Assembly: GCF_000204055.1 (NCBI RefSeq)
Contig: NW_006768866.1
Location: 19,074 to 83,073 of the forward strand
Length of the DNA: 64,000 nt
Direction: 5' to 3'
DNA from: Melampsora larici-populina 98AG31
Lineage: Eukaryota > Basidiomycota > Pucciniomycetes > Pucciniales > Melampsoraceae
A program made the position numbers and the translations under genes. Within the stretch, counting starts at the first letter, position 1; each line of letters starts with the position of its first letter. The notes beneath the pieces were generated by a model, which was not told the DNA's origin, ran no database searches, and saw only the letters and a program-made list of their open reading frames with translations. Shown here piece after piece: positions 1 through 10,603 of this stretch.

Positions 1-59
1 AAAAAAGAGGAGTGCCGCCAGAAACGGAAGACGGAGGCCAGCTTGTAGGTGCAAGGTTC

Positions 60-375
60 CCCGCAAGGTATAATTATAAGGTGTTGGTTTTGAAATATAG
101 AGGTATCAATGCGCACAGCTGATCACAAGGGTGTGTACTTATATCATATGATGATAGAATTAAATATAAGGGTTTGATTAAATATTAGACTATTGTATTT
201 AATTATATATTCATATAATATAAGGGTGTCTCTTCATGATTATTTGGGTAAATATAAGGGTTTGATTAAATATAAGGGTCTGAATAAATACAAGTCTTTC
301 CATATAAGGGTACAGTAAAATAGGTAAAGTCTTAACATGATTATAAGGGTGTTCTTAATAAATGTGTAATAATAT
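60..375. repeat. AT-rich stretch with recurrent ATAAGGGT motif
   Basis: The octamer ATAAGGGT occurs six times by hand count in about 200 bases, usually preceded by an A/T-rich stretch and often followed by TTGATTAAAT or GT. No stable reading frame is seen. It is not a telomere array, since the spacing is irregular and the unit is not TTAGGG. Confidence 0.5.
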
Positions 376-1039
376 AGTCCAAGTGTGCAATAATGAATTT
401 TAAGATATCTATCAATCCAATAAACAGTAAAGACTGTTATCTGGGGCCATACCACAATGAACTTACTGCATCCCGTCCGATCTGCGCAGTCAAACATTAT
501 AGGGCCGAGTCAGTAGTGCGGTGGGAGACCACGTGTGAATACTCTGGTGCCCCAGGTATTTTTTTTTTTGCATCATAGGAGAACAACTTAGTTAAATATC
601 TTTTTTTATACAACCATTCCTTGAAACTACAATCAGAACAAGGTCTAAAGGTGTCAAATATGTTTTACATTGTTATCAAATTCAAATCGCTACTCTAACT
701 TTGTAAAAACACACAAACGCTTAACGCATCAAATATTGATGAACAACCAACTTTTTATTACACATAGAACGAGTTAAGATAAACCAGACTTGTAGGGTAT
801 GAACACATGCACAATGATGTGGAGAGTTTAGAAAAACATTGAAAATTTAAAGTTCATAAACAAGATTTGAAGCTATGAGCAAAACAAAAAAAAATTCCTT
901 GGGATTTGCTTCTTGCGCGCTCAATAACTCAAGTACCAGTGATGCTACAGATAAACCGTGGACATATATGGAGTCAGGCATATGAGGAGCAACTATCCTG
1001 CAATTTTCAGAAAATTGATAACTTTTTTTTTTGGTCAAA
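376..1039. other. Non-coding, nothing recognised
   Basis: AT-rich sequence with only short random ORFs on both strands. No domain, splice pattern or repeat pair was recognised. Confidence 0.5.
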
Positions 1040-1270
1040 AGCGTAGTGAGGTGTAGTTACTTTCATAGTGTGGTGTGGTAAATGTCAAATTGACTTATTT
1101 GAGTAGTGTAGTGTAATGAGTTTCATTTTTGAGTGTTGTGTAGTGTTTTTATTTTAATGATGTTGTGTGGTGAATTTCAAGTTTGTAGTGTGTTTGATGT
1201 GTTTCATTAGTGTAGTGTAATGAATTTCATTTTTGAGTGTTGTGTAGTGTTTTTATTTTAATGACTAGAG
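1040..1270. repeat. GTGTAGTGT-rich degenerate repeat, copy 1
   Basis: Imperfect internal repetition of GTGTAGTGTAATGA, TTTCATTTTTGAGTG and GTTGTGTAGTG. A diverged copy in the same orientation lies at 3118-3196, where it is cut by the 370-bp repeat starting at 3193. The two copies may be the ends of an old element of about 2 kb, but no coding content supports that. Confidence 0.5.
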
Positions 1271-1274
1271 ACTA

Positions 1275-1290
1275 TGCGGGCATGCCCGCA
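1275..1290. repeat. Perfect GC-rich palindrome
   Basis: TGCGGGCATGCCCGCA is a perfect 16-nt palindrome in AT-rich surroundings, with CTAGAG nine bases upstream. A similar GC-rich inverted repeat sits at 47999-48014, with CTAGA close by on the other strand. It may be the end hairpin of an unidentified element. Confidence 0.45.
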
Positions 1291-3117
1291 ACTGGGAATT
1301 GTCATACAGTTAATGTGCCTTACCATAAGTGTTTAAGTGTACCATAAACCCAATAACAAGATCAGGATTTGGGAGTGAATAGCTCCCATCATCCATGTAC
1401 CTCCAACGCCTGCTTCTTATATGATTACTGGTATTCATTATGTACCACTCATATACCTTCGTGTACACCTTTTGAATCTTGTGTGACAACATTGTATCAA
1501 CTTCCCATCAATTAGAAGGATTATATAAATATACAAGTCATAGATTCATCATTGATGATTGGTTCAGTGGAATGATTAAAACTGAAGTGCAAGGCAGTGA
1601 AACAAGTGAAGTGAATGTGTTGTTACACAAATTAAATCTAAAACCCACCATGACCAATCTTTCTTCTCATCCAAATCAATTTAAACCCAATGATTATTTG
1701 AAACAAGACATTTTTGCATTTTTTTGAATTTAAAAATCAATTGATTGATTAGAAAAATTGGGTTCAATTTGATCAAATTGGTTCAAATCATGAAGTTGTA
1801 ATTCAGAATTTGATTGTGAAATGCAAAATTTGTGGCAGAAAATATCTGCTGTTGATCGAAGGTGCAACATCTAAGGAGATTAAAGTGAGTCAATCATTTG
1901 GTTGTTGCAATAAGCACCCCCTACATGGGTTGAACACATGGTAACACAGGTAGAAATTGGCCACAAACGTGGTGGGTAAATGGGACAAGAACAGACATAA
2001 GAAGTGCTATTTATCCAAGGCTTCAATATGTAGAAAGTCATTAGGACAATGACAAACAGCTTTTTAAACATCTAAAGGAACTGATGAATTGAGGATGCAA
2101 GCCTTAATTGTAACTTCTCATTTAAAGAAACAGGCATAAATATGAAGGAAGAAAATCTAAGAATTTGTAACAAAGTAGTGAAGCGGATGAACAAAATTGA
2201 GGTTTATGTGTGATTGACTGTGAACAACTGCAGGGATGAGATGTTGCTTAGATGATACCAAAAGAGAGGAGTTATTATAGCCTGCCTCGGTAGTAGGCAA
2301 GCAAAAGTGGAGCAACAGCCATTGGGATAGCACCTCAACCTGAAAAGCAATGAGATGTGAAAAGGCACAAAATTAAAGATTTAAGCTGAGCAGTCAATCG
2401 ATGTAGATGGAGAATAAAAAGAAGAGATGAGACTGAAGATTTCCAAGGAACAAGGTGTTGGGAGGAAGAAGTTGATAAATAATGTGGTAAAGGTATTTGC
2501 CAACAGAGTGGATTACTTCACAGGATAAACATTGGATTGCTTCAGGATAGATGAGTTTGTATGGAGAGAATGTAGGTATATGTATACTAAGTGGAGGAGT
2601 ATAAAGGATAAAATGTGTGATACGGGCTGGGGGAAAATGGTGCTGAGTGAATAGGGGAATGACCGGGAACTACCACTTTTTATAGGGTAGGAGAGAATAT
2701 GTACAAGGCGAGACCAAATAAATTTAGAGGGGAAGCTGAAAAGCTTGGTGGTAAAAATGGTAACATCCAAAGCAACAAAGGGAAAAAGCAGTGATGAAAA
2801 AGTGTGAAAAGGATGAACAAAGTGGTTAAAGAAAGAAGGAAGAAAAGGATCCAAATGGTTAATGATAGAGAGATTTTAACAAGAACAACAAAAACAAAGG
2901 GATATGTAAAAGACAGATTGAGAATAGATTGTGAGGCAGTAGGGGAAAAGTCAATAAAAGTGGGACAAAGAGGACATGACGCGACCGCAGGGGTAGTGAA
3001 GGATTTAAAAAGCATGAAGAGCGATCACAATCACAATGCAATTTTTAAAAAGTACAGGAAATGAGAAGGGGAAAAGAAACCGAAGAAGCTAAACGGTACT
3101 TCATGCGGGTTGCTTCC
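1291..3117. other. Non-coding, nothing recognised
   Basis: No gene recognised. 2080-3060 is purine-rich on the plus strand, which gives several overlapping open minus frames (for example 2513-3041) full of Leu, Phe and Ser. These look compositional, with no domain or start context. Confidence 0.45.
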
Positions 3118-3196
3118 ACGTTTTTATATTTTAGATGTTGTGTAGTGAACTTCAAGTTGGTAGCGTGTTTGATTTGTCTTATTAGTGTAGTGTAAT
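3118..3196. repeat. GTGTAGTGT-rich degenerate repeat, copy 2
   Basis: Direct-orientation relative of 1140-1240. Shared blocks include GTTGTGTAGTGAA, CTTCAAGTT and ATTAGTGTAGTGTAAT. The similarity stops where the 370-bp repeat begins at 3193. Confidence 0.5.
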
Positions 3197-3562
3197 CCAT
3201 TCTACACTGTGTTAGACTCTTAAGGGTTTTACTGGGCTTCACCCAGTAAATATAAGTCTTACTTATATATGTATGTTTTTACTTAGATTCTCAGAAGTTC
3301 TAGTACGTCTGATTTCTCACATTATATCTGTTCAATTCTCATATTGTGTTATCATTACTAATGTGTTAATACTAAGTGTACGCTTGTAGTTTTACAAGTG
3401 TTTGGGTGGGGGGTCTTCCTAATCTAATTTGTGACCTAATGGCTCCAGTACGAGAGTACTGTTGGAGGTCTTAGAATACAAATTACAAATCGGAGGTCCC
3501 GACACCTAGACAACACTAAACGGTCAACTGGAATAGCGGAAGGGAGGGTTAGTGATACACCC
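3193..3562. repeat. 370-bp flanking direct repeat, left copy (R)
   Basis: Matches 11027-11396 at 368 of 370 positions by eye and flanks the DIRS-like element as direct repeats. It is rich in hairpins: arms TTTACTGGG/CCCAGTAAA, arms CTTGTA/TACAAG, and a larger fold with outer arms AATTTGT/ACAAATT around CCAGTAC-GAGA-GTACTG. It ends in GGGTTAGTGATACACCC, which recurs at 58760-58776 beside the second recombinase gene. It may be an outer terminal repeat of this element or a piece of another recombinase element. Confidence 0.7.
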
Positions 3563-3816
3563 CAAACTGGATATTCCTGTCTCAAGTGAAGTCCACATAG
3601 TAAGGGAGGGATGGGATGGTAAGAAAAGAATTAAAAGGCTATAGAGTCTACTATTCTTTATTAGTTACTAATAAAGTGAAAAGGGGAATCTGAGGAAGTA
3701 AGGAGAAACACACGAATTAAGCAGAGGTCTTTTCTATGGGGAAACTATAGCTCTTTATACTTGTATCAAGACTCTTAATTTCCAATATCACAACTTGCTC
3801 GAAGTAGAGTAAGTAT
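3563..3816. other. Spacer between R repeat and A1 repeat
   Basis: AT-rich, no ORF of note, and no match seen at the corresponding right-hand spacer 10876-11026. It could be the 5' leader of the retroelement or the target sequence. Confidence 0.4.
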
Positions 3817-4060
3817 TGTGGAGCACCAAAAAAGGCACGTTTTGGTGCTGGTGTCCACGAGATGTGAACTAATGAGGTGACATGTAATAAGACATGTCAC
3901 ACGCCCAGGACAAGTTAGCGAGAAGAGAAATACACAGAATTTTTCTCTCCAAGCTTAAACTTAGTCTCCCATTAGCTGCAGTTGTCGAATAACAAGACAC
4001 CTCTTAGTTATATCGACTCTCGTGTTTTAGGCTCAATTAGTTATAAGAAATTTTTGAATA
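3817..4060 (+). repeat. A1 split direct repeat (left end of DIRS-like element 1)
   Basis: 244 bp matching A2 at 10289-10532 with three differences seen (A/G, C/T, and TCG versus TTG). It begins TGTGGAGCACC and includes the inverted arms GCACCAAAA/TTTTGGTGC near its start. It lies 75 bp upstream of the gag start and probably carries the promoter and transcript start, by analogy with other elements of this class. Confidence 0.85.
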
Positions 4061-4135
4061 GATTAAGTTTGAAGAAAACCGATCAAGATTAAAATATCAA
4101 GATTCAAATATCAGAAGAGATAGCAAAAGACAAAG

Positions 4136-6592
4136 ATGTCTTTTCAAAATCAATTGAATCAAACGGAAATCAATTTAAACAATAGAGTCTTAACACGAGC
4201 AGAGGCAGCGGCCACAGGAATTCAACCAGGCGATCGACTTTTAACCCCGAGAAGACTTCCAGGACGAACCAGACGAAGTGTTGCCTCGAACAGAACACCT
4301 GTCAATGATCGAAATCAAGGTATCCCAAAACAAAGGGAGCGACCTAAAGGCTTAAGGAAGACAAAGGAGGTTTCAAAGAGAAAGAAGCGTCAGGAGGAAC
4401 AGGAGAAGGAACACCGAGAGGATCTACCGGCGGAGGAGGAGGAGTTACAGGAATGGGGAGGAATTGAGGAGGAAAGAAGTAAATCAGAGGAGAATGATAG
4501 AAGTCAAGAGGAAGAAGGGTATGACCAACCAGGTAAGATTATTAATTCACAAGTGATATAATTTCATTGCAGTCGTATTCCCTTTTAGTATCCCATTTTT
4601 CACTTCCGATTTCAAACCCCTCTCCAAGTATCCTTCTACGCAAACCCCAAAAGAATTCAAATTCAAACTAGAACTCCTTTAACTCAAAGGTGTTTCCCAT
4701 TCAGAAGTTATGTTCCGAGTCGTTGTGTCTTTCGAATCGTTATGTCTTGATGTCATTCAGAACAATTCTGGAGGAAAAGTCATAATATAGAGTACGAACC
4801 GAAAGATCATCTGCCAATATCAGAAAGACGCAGATCTTTAGTTCGTAAAAGGAATAGTAACAATAAGCTTCCCAAGAATATACCGGGATAGCTTAAGTTA
4901 GGAAAGAAGAAATTATGTTATGTTTTTTGTTTTGGACTGTGAATTCTAGATAAGGATTGGAACAGAAGAGGAAAACTTACATCAAGAAAGCCTGGCCTGG
5001 CTAAAGAATAAGCGCCCAGCCTGACCCGGCTTACAGTAGGAGTCAAGCCTGGCCCGGCTGAGAATAGGAGCCCAGCCTTGGACCGGCTTACAATAGGAAT
5101 CCATGCCATAGTCCGGCTATCCAAGTGACTCTAAGCTAAACCTGGCTCACAATAGGGAGGCACTAGCCTAATATTGGCGATAAAGACAAGACATATCCCA
5201 AAACCCGTTAATTCAAATCTTGGATCATGGAAGATAGAAAAGGTTCCAGACATGGACTGACACGATGGAAACCACCTTTGGCTTGAAATCAAAACAGTTG
5301 ACTCGCGACGAACGACTATAGGTGCTTTGATCCAGGAAGCCTACGTTCGAGGGGATGACGAAGAGGCGGCTCTGTTGTTGAAAATCCTGGACAAAGAAAA
5401 GTCAGGACACCACCAACCTAATCCATATGTGGTGGACGAGGATGACACGGCAACCAACCCGTCAGAGGTCCCGTCAGTAGCGTTTGTTCGCGAGATCAGA
5501 CCAAAGGCCAACTTAGTTCAACATCCAAAGTCAGTTGTAGATGCTCAACAGCAACGTAATCTGATCATCGGTTTACAACAGAACAATCAAGGTTTAACGA
5601 CTATTCAAGATCAGAATCTTCCTGCTATCACGCCCGTTGATAAGTCCGAATGGTTCGAGGGAGCAAAATCAAAGGACGAATCAGATCGAGCTTTCGCGAT
5701 AATGTCGTCTAAGAAAGGCACCTTGGAGATGGCGAACGGCGATGTGATACATAATGGAAGGATTCTGAAAGGTGGAGATGCACAAATGCAAGAATCTTTA
5801 GCACCCTTATCACCAGGTTTGACGATAGTCTTAAATGGTTTAACCTCATATATTCAACTTACAGTATTCAACGAAGAATGGTTAATTGCGGATCAAAAAG
5901 CTTGGTCAGCCAGAACAACAAAGTCTGATAAGAAAGAATCAGGAGAAGCACGTATTTATGGAGGCGAGGAACCGGTGGAAGAGTTAACTATAGATTACGA
6001 AGTATGGGGTGATTGTATCGAGTTGTTTTGTACTCACCTAGTAGCTTGTGGGTGGAAACCAATTGCGGACAAGTTTGGAGGTCACATAGCGGTAGTGAAG
6101 AAACTCCGAAAGGATTTCGGCTGGATGGTAGCCTTGCGGTATTGTAAATTAGTGAGGCAAGGCGTGATGAGAGAAACAGTTGATAAGTCAATTGGGAACT
6201 ACGCCGAACTCCAGGAAGTCCCGTTAGCAGAGGCAAAAACAACAGCCAAAAGCTACAATGAACGTCACTATAAAACAAATCCTTACGCACCAGGTAGACC
6301 AAAAGAGAATATCTGTCCATTAACGAACAGACCGAAGAATGTACACCAGTCAGCAAACTTCGCCTCCATGCCCCAAAGTAAAGACACAAATCGACACGCG
6401 CACACAAGCAGTTTCAAAGGAAATGGTAAACAAGGAAAAGGTGCTTACAAGGGTAGATTCGATGATGGAAGGAGAAAAGATCATTGGAAAAGAGACGATC
6501 GTTACAATAACGATAGATACGCTAGGGACAGAAGTCGTAGTCCTGATAGGCGCGATAAGGACGGAAACCCTGTAAAAGGCAAAAGAGCGTAA
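4136..6592 (+). CDS. Gag-like capsid protein of DIRS-like element 1 (two exons)
   Basis: Probable structural protein that packages the element RNA. Exon 1 (4136-4532) starts with ATG and has an Arg-rich segment followed by a Lys/Glu-rich charged segment. GTAAGA at 4533 and AG at 5320-5321 join it in frame to exon 2 (5322-6592). The exon 2 product ends in a basic, Arg/Lys/Asp/Ser-rich tail, as expected for RNA binding. The middle part (FGWMVALRYCKLVRQ, later KTNPYAPG) aligns by eye with the gag of the second element (MGWLTALKYDMRVRE, later TKNPYVEG). No CCHC zinc knuckle is seen. The 789-nt intron is long and might hide another exon. The stop lies 80 nt before the RT frame opens. Confidence 0.7.
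4980..5175. repeat. Degenerate tandem repeat inside the gag intron
   Basis: About six imperfect units of roughly 30 nt, consensus near AGCCTGGCCCGGCT followed by TACAATAGGAGTC. The unit length drifts and the last units are strongly diverged. It is GC-rich relative to its surroundings and interrupts any long ORF here, which fits an intron. Confidence 0.65.
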
Positions 6593-6677
6593 GCCTCATG
6601 GCCAGACTGGAATGAATCATATGCCGTAATAAAAGTCGAAAGACACTTGCCTTCTTGTGAAAGACAACTGACATGCC

Positions 6678-8471
6678 GTGCCCTCATTTGCCCATTGTGT
6701 TCAAATTGATATCCTGCCTACTAAACCTTGGTTTGGTGACACCGATGATCCTGCATGGTTTGGTAACACCGATGATCCTGAATTGATTAGTCTTGACACG
6801 CAAAGTCCAGAAGAGAGAAGTTCTGCAAGGTGGAAGGTTTGGCCAACACAACCTTCATGTGAGATGAATCTAAGTGTTTGGAAACAAGAACTTCGAAAAT
6901 ACGGAATCGAGGTGAAGTACAAGCACATTCTGAAGGGATTTGAAAACGGTTTTGATCAAGGCATTAGAGATGCAGAAGTAAAAGGAGTAAAGTATTTCTG
7001 CCCAGAAAATCACGCATCAGCAGTGAAGGCAAGGGAAAAGATTGAAGAGAATTTTATAGCAGAGGTAAAGAGAGGGAGGATGTTTGGACCGTGGTCAAAA
7101 GAAGAAGTATTTGAAAAGATAGGTTTCTTCCGAACTAATCCACTTGGTGCAGTGGTGAACGGAGATGGTTCTTTTCGACCAATAAGTGATCTGTCATATC
7201 CGAAAAACAACCCACAAATTGATTCAGTTAATTTAGGTGTTGATAAAGACGACTTCGCCACGTCGTGGGATGATTTCAAAAAAGTGGCTTATTTCTTCAC
7301 TACTTACAAAGGAAGGCTAGTGTTAGGGGTATTCGATTGGGCAAAAGCTTACCGACAGATACCGGTAGCAATGCATCAATGGAGGTACTTAATGATTCTA
7401 GACTTCGAAGGCCGAGTTTATGTAGACACCAGAGTACAATTCGGAGGCGTAGGAGGATGTGGGACGTTTGGAGAAGCCGCGGAAGCCTGGAAGGAAATAA
7501 TCATGATCAAATTTAATTTACTTCAAGGATTTAGATGGGTTGATGATACTCTATTCATAAAGCCAGCAGATGGAACAAATCTCACCTCAATGCGCGAAAT
7601 AGCCACAGAAAGCGCGAAAATGGGCGTTGAGACAAATGAAAAGAAGTGGAGAGAGTTTGATGTCGAACAAAAGTATTTAGGCTTCGTATGGAACGGAGAA
7701 AGCAAAACGGTTAGATTACCGGAAGAAAAGATAGCTTTAAGAATCAAGCAGATAGAGGAATACTTACAGGCAGGGAAACAGTCTTTCAAGCAAACTGAAA
7801 TATTAGGTGGAAGATTAAATCACATCACTTTCGTGTTCCCACAAATGAAGGTTTACACGTCAGCCACATACCGAATGATGAAGACTTGGGGGAACAAGTA
7901 CGCTCTTCGAGAGATACCGACGGAAGTGAAAGAGGACCTAAAGATTTGGCTAGAGACATTAAGGAAAGCTGACCCACTCCGAGTAATCCCAAAACCAGTC
8001 ATTCGAAACGTAGGCTGGGTGGGGGATGCGTCTACTTCGTTTGGAATTGGGATCATAGTCGGTAAGAAATGGTCGCAATTTAAGCTGAAACCAAACTGGA
8101 CACGTTCTGAAATAAATGGCGACAAGCGAGGGATTGCTTGGGCCGAGACTGTTGCGATAAGATTAGGAATGTTAATGGTCGAGAAGCTGGAAGAGGTAAA
8201 AGGTAGGAATTACCTGGTATTAACAGATAACACGGTAACAGAAAACGCGGTGGTGAACGGAAAATCAAGAGATCCTTTAGTCAACGCGGAATGGAAGAAA
8301 ATCCAAGAAAGATTAATCGGGAAACAGTACTCGATCACAGCAAAAAGGGTGGTGTCAGCAGATAATGCTGCTGATGCACTGTCAAGAGGAAAACGTACTA
8401 ACAAGAAACTCGCAGATAAAATGTATATAAACCTCCCTCAAGACCTGAATGAGTTCTTGCGCCAAGTGTGA
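6678..8471 (+). CDS. Reverse transcriptase-RNase H of DIRS-like element 1
   Basis: Copies element RNA into DNA and degrades the RNA strand. The open frame gives about 597 residues. RT motifs are clear: DWAKAYRQIP (near residue 220) and FRWVDDTLF with the catalytic Asp pair (near 288). The RNase H part follows, with VGDASTSFG (about 450), LTDNT (about 517) and ADNAADALSRG (about 565) supplying the acidic residues. It aligns throughout with the RT of the second element at 60370-62055. The frame is open from 6672 after a TGA, yet the first in-frame ATG is at 6864, inside sequence already conserved between the two elements. Translation must therefore begin upstream by splicing, frameshift or a non-ATG start. 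It is in a different frame from gag. Confidence 0.9.
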   Translation: MPSFAHCVQIDILPTKPWFGDTDDPAWFGNTDDPELISLDTQSPEERSSARWKVWPTQPSCEMNLSVWKQELRKYGIEVKYKHILKGFENGFDQGIRDAEVKGVKYFCPENHASAVKAREKIEENFIAEVKRGRMFGPWSKEEVFEKIGFFRTNPLGAVVNGDGSFRPISDLSYPKNNPQIDSVNLGVDKDDFATSWDDFKKVAYFFTTYKGRLVLGVFDWAKAYRQIPVAMHQWRYLMILDFEGRVYVDTRVQFGGVGGCGTFGEAAEAWKEIIMIKFNLLQGFRWVDDTLFIKPADGTNLTSMREIATESAKMGVETNEKKWREFDVEQKYLGFVWNGESKTVRLPEEKIALRIKQIEEYLQAGKQSFKQTEILGGRLNHITFVFPQMKVYTSATYRMMKTWGNKYALREIPTEVKEDLKIWLETLRKADPLRVIPKPVIRNVGWVGDASTSFGIGIIVGKKWSQFKLKPNWTRSEINGDKRGIAWAETVAIRLGMLMVEKLEEVKGRNYLVLTDNTVTENAVVNGKSRDPLVNAEWKKIQERLIGKQYSITAKRVVSADNAADALSRGKRTNKKLADKMYINLPQDLNEFLRQV

Positions 8472-8677
8472 AGAAATGCAGGCATGGATATAAGAGAACT
8501 GACAAGAGTGAGAAAAAGAGTTACGACTCGTATGAGACTCGAAGGTAGCTCTAAGAAACATTCTTTGAGCAGAGAGTAGACGTTCGTTTTTGAGAGAGAC
8601 CACAAAATGAAACCCGGAACTTGATTCGTATTGAATAGAACCCTTAAGACAATCGATTAAAACCCCTTTATGATATC
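8472..8677. other. RT-recombinase intergenic spacer
   Basis: About 200 bp between the RT stop and the recombinase ATG. Nothing recognised. Confidence 0.5.
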
Positions 8678-9754
8678 ATGCCTCGTCAATCGAAAGAAAG
8701 AAACAACAAGAGAGGGTTGAAACCGTATGAAGCACCGGGACATTTCGGGCGAGCGGCAAAGAAAGCAACGATTCCAGGAGCTCACCTAGCGATCGGAAGC
8801 TGGGCTAAGACGACTTTGGCAGGTTATTCGTCAGGTTTATCAAAATACATAGCCTATGTAGAGTCACGAGGAAAAGAGTTCAACGAAAGAATGCCAATCA
8901 GAGATAGAGATATTTACGGGTTCATAACATGGGCAGGAAGGACCAGAATCGACTTACCAAACCCTCCAAAAAAGCAAATATCAGCGAAAACAATAGACAA
9001 GTATCTAGATGGAATTAGCGCATGGCATGTGGTAAAACACTTGAAGAAGATTATGGTGGATCCGGAAATAGTCAAGATGCTGCTAAGAGCAACTCGAAGG
9101 GAAGAGGAAGGAGTCGTATTAGAGTCGGCGAAAAGACCTGTGAAAGTGGAACAATTATATCAACTATTGTTAAAGTCTTATGGAAAGTCAACAGTACAAA
9201 CGTTAGTTTCAAATACCGGATTAGTGGCTTTCTGGGGTATGTTGAGATTGGGAGAGATCTTCAGGTCCAACAGCGCCGAGGGAGCAATCCTAAATCAACA
9301 CGTAGAGTTCGGAAGTTCTAGTAGAGGAGAATGGGCTCGAATACACTTGAGAAAAGGAAAGACGGCAGCACCGAACGAAATACAAACTATTCATTTTCAA
9401 ACTCAACCATCGGTACTAGATCCAGTAAAAGCGTTGAAGAGGATAATGGCAGCAAACCCAAAGAAAGAGCGAGACGACTTATTCTTCCAAACAGACAAAG
9501 GACTTTTGACGAAAAGGATCTTCATAAATTCAGTAGAGAAAGTCTGGGGAAAGTCTTCGTTAGGAAAATGGTCTGGCCACTCGTTTAGAGTTGGTGGTGC
9601 GTCTTTACGAGCAAATCTTGGGTCTTCAGAGAAAACGATAAAGAAAGTTGGAAGGTGGAAATCTGATTCATTCCAGCGTTATGTTAAAAGGTTCTCGGAA
9701 AGTGAGATACAAGCCACAAAAGATTTTCTAGATGCCATTAAGATGCCAAAATGA
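8678..9754 (+). CDS. Tyrosine recombinase of DIRS-like element 1
   Basis: Cuts and rejoins DNA through a covalent phosphotyrosine link; in this class it integrates the circular DNA copy and needs no target duplication. 358 residues from ATG. The N-terminal half resembles a core-binding domain (TLAGYSSGLSKYIAYVESRG, then DIYGFITWAGR). The catalytic half has a first Arg within GMLRLGEIFRSN, HSFR with His about 301 and Arg about 304, and the nucleophile Tyr about 335 in QRYVKRF. Length and motifs match DIRS/Ngaro recombinases. It aligns with the product of 58846-59898. The frame is intact, so the enzyme may be active. Confidence 0.92.
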   Translation: MPRQSKERNNKRGLKPYEAPGHFGRAAKKATIPGAHLAIGSWAKTTLAGYSSGLSKYIAYVESRGKEFNERMPIRDRDIYGFITWAGRTRIDLPNPPKKQISAKTIDKYLDGISAWHVVKHLKKIMVDPEIVKMLLRATRREEEGVVLESAKRPVKVEQLYQLLLKSYGKSTVQTLVSNTGLVAFWGMLRLGEIFRSNSAEGAILNQHVEFGSSSRGEWARIHLRKGKTAAPNEIQTIHFQTQPSVLDPVKALKRIMAANPKKERDDLFFQTDKGLLTKRIFINSVEKVWGKSSLGKWSGHSFRVGGASLRANLGSSEKTIKKVGRWKSDSFQRYVKRFSESEIQATKDFLDAIKMPK

Positions 9755-10017
9755 AACTTAAAATGTGGGAAAATGTTGAAGCACGGTTTTAAGGAGGGCT
9801 AAAATTGTGGAATAGATTAGAACAATTATGTTTAGTAGACCAAAGTCTGAACAAAGTTTTGTTTAAGGAAACTGAGACTGAGAGCACAAAAGCCCCAGCA
9901 TCCCATAGAAGGGGTTGTCCGCCAGGCCAAGAACGGAATGCCTGAGTCAAACCAATCTTGGATTAGGGGAACCGAACAACCCGATCTACACTAGAGGAGC
10001 GAGGGAAACGTTGTAAG
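9755..10017 (+). other. 3' untranslated part of DIRS-like element 1
   Basis: No ORF. GC-richer than its surroundings, with short inverted repeats around 9890-9990 (for example CCAATCTTGG). It leads into the B1 repeat. Confidence 0.5.
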
Positions 10018-10289
10018 GGTAAGCAAACAGAATCTTCTTGGTTTAAGAAAACCAAGGTTTCAAGATTCCAGTTTGGTTTGGAAAAACCATTTAGACTTTT
10101 TAACGAAAAGTCTATGGTTTCCCGAAACCAAGAATTTGGTTTTACGAAACCAAATCTAGAGCTTGCTACGCGCGCTTTCCCAACCCGCCCTTACCTCACC
10201 ACAAGGCAAGGTAAGGGCAAGGATGGTGATTGAATAATCACAATCATGTTATAACTACATGGAACCTAAAAGGAACTATAAGAGTGGAT
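10018..10289 (+). repeat. B1 split direct repeat with hairpin cascade
   Basis: 272 bp, repeated at 10604-10875 with four differences, all CGA versus CAA. It contains a run of consecutive hairpins: arms CTTGGTTT/AAACCAAG, AGACTTTT/AAAAGTCT, TTTGGTTT/AAACCAAA, and GCCCTTACCT paired with AGGTAAGGGC. Between them GGTTT and AAACC blocks recur. It abuts A2 directly. Confidence 0.85.
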
Positions 10290-10532
10290 GTGGAGCACCA
10301 AAAAAGGCACGTTTTGGTGCTGGTGTCCACGAGATGTGAACTAATGAGGTGACATGTAATAAGACATGTCACACGCCCAGGACAAGTTAGCGAGAAGAGA
10401 AATACACAGAGTTTTTCTCTCCAAGCTTAAACTTAGTCTCTCATTAGCTGCAGTTGTTGAATAACAAGACACCTCTTAGTTATATCGACTCTCGTGTTTT
10501 AGGCTCAATTAGTTATAAGAAATTTTTGAATA
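10289..10532 (+). repeat. A2 split direct repeat
   Basis: Second copy of A1, lying between B1 and B2 with a 71-bp unique spacer (10533-10603) before B2. This arrangement would let a circular intermediate regenerate the left end from A2. Confidence 0.85.
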
Positions 10533-10603
10533 CCATCCCACCCACCCAAAAACTTCTTTAGGAAGGAATAGGGTAAACTTTCATCCTTACGAACAAGACG
10601 CGT

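Noticed and set aside
2513..3041. Overlapping minus-strand ORFs rich in Leu, Phe and Ser
   Set aside because: They mirror a purine-rich plus strand in several phases at once, with no domain or splice pattern.
3440..3470. CAGTACGAGAG in the R repeat resembles the sarcin-ricin loop of 28S rRNA
   Set aside because: Only the loop core matches; the flanking sequence is not rRNA and forms its own self-complementary stem.
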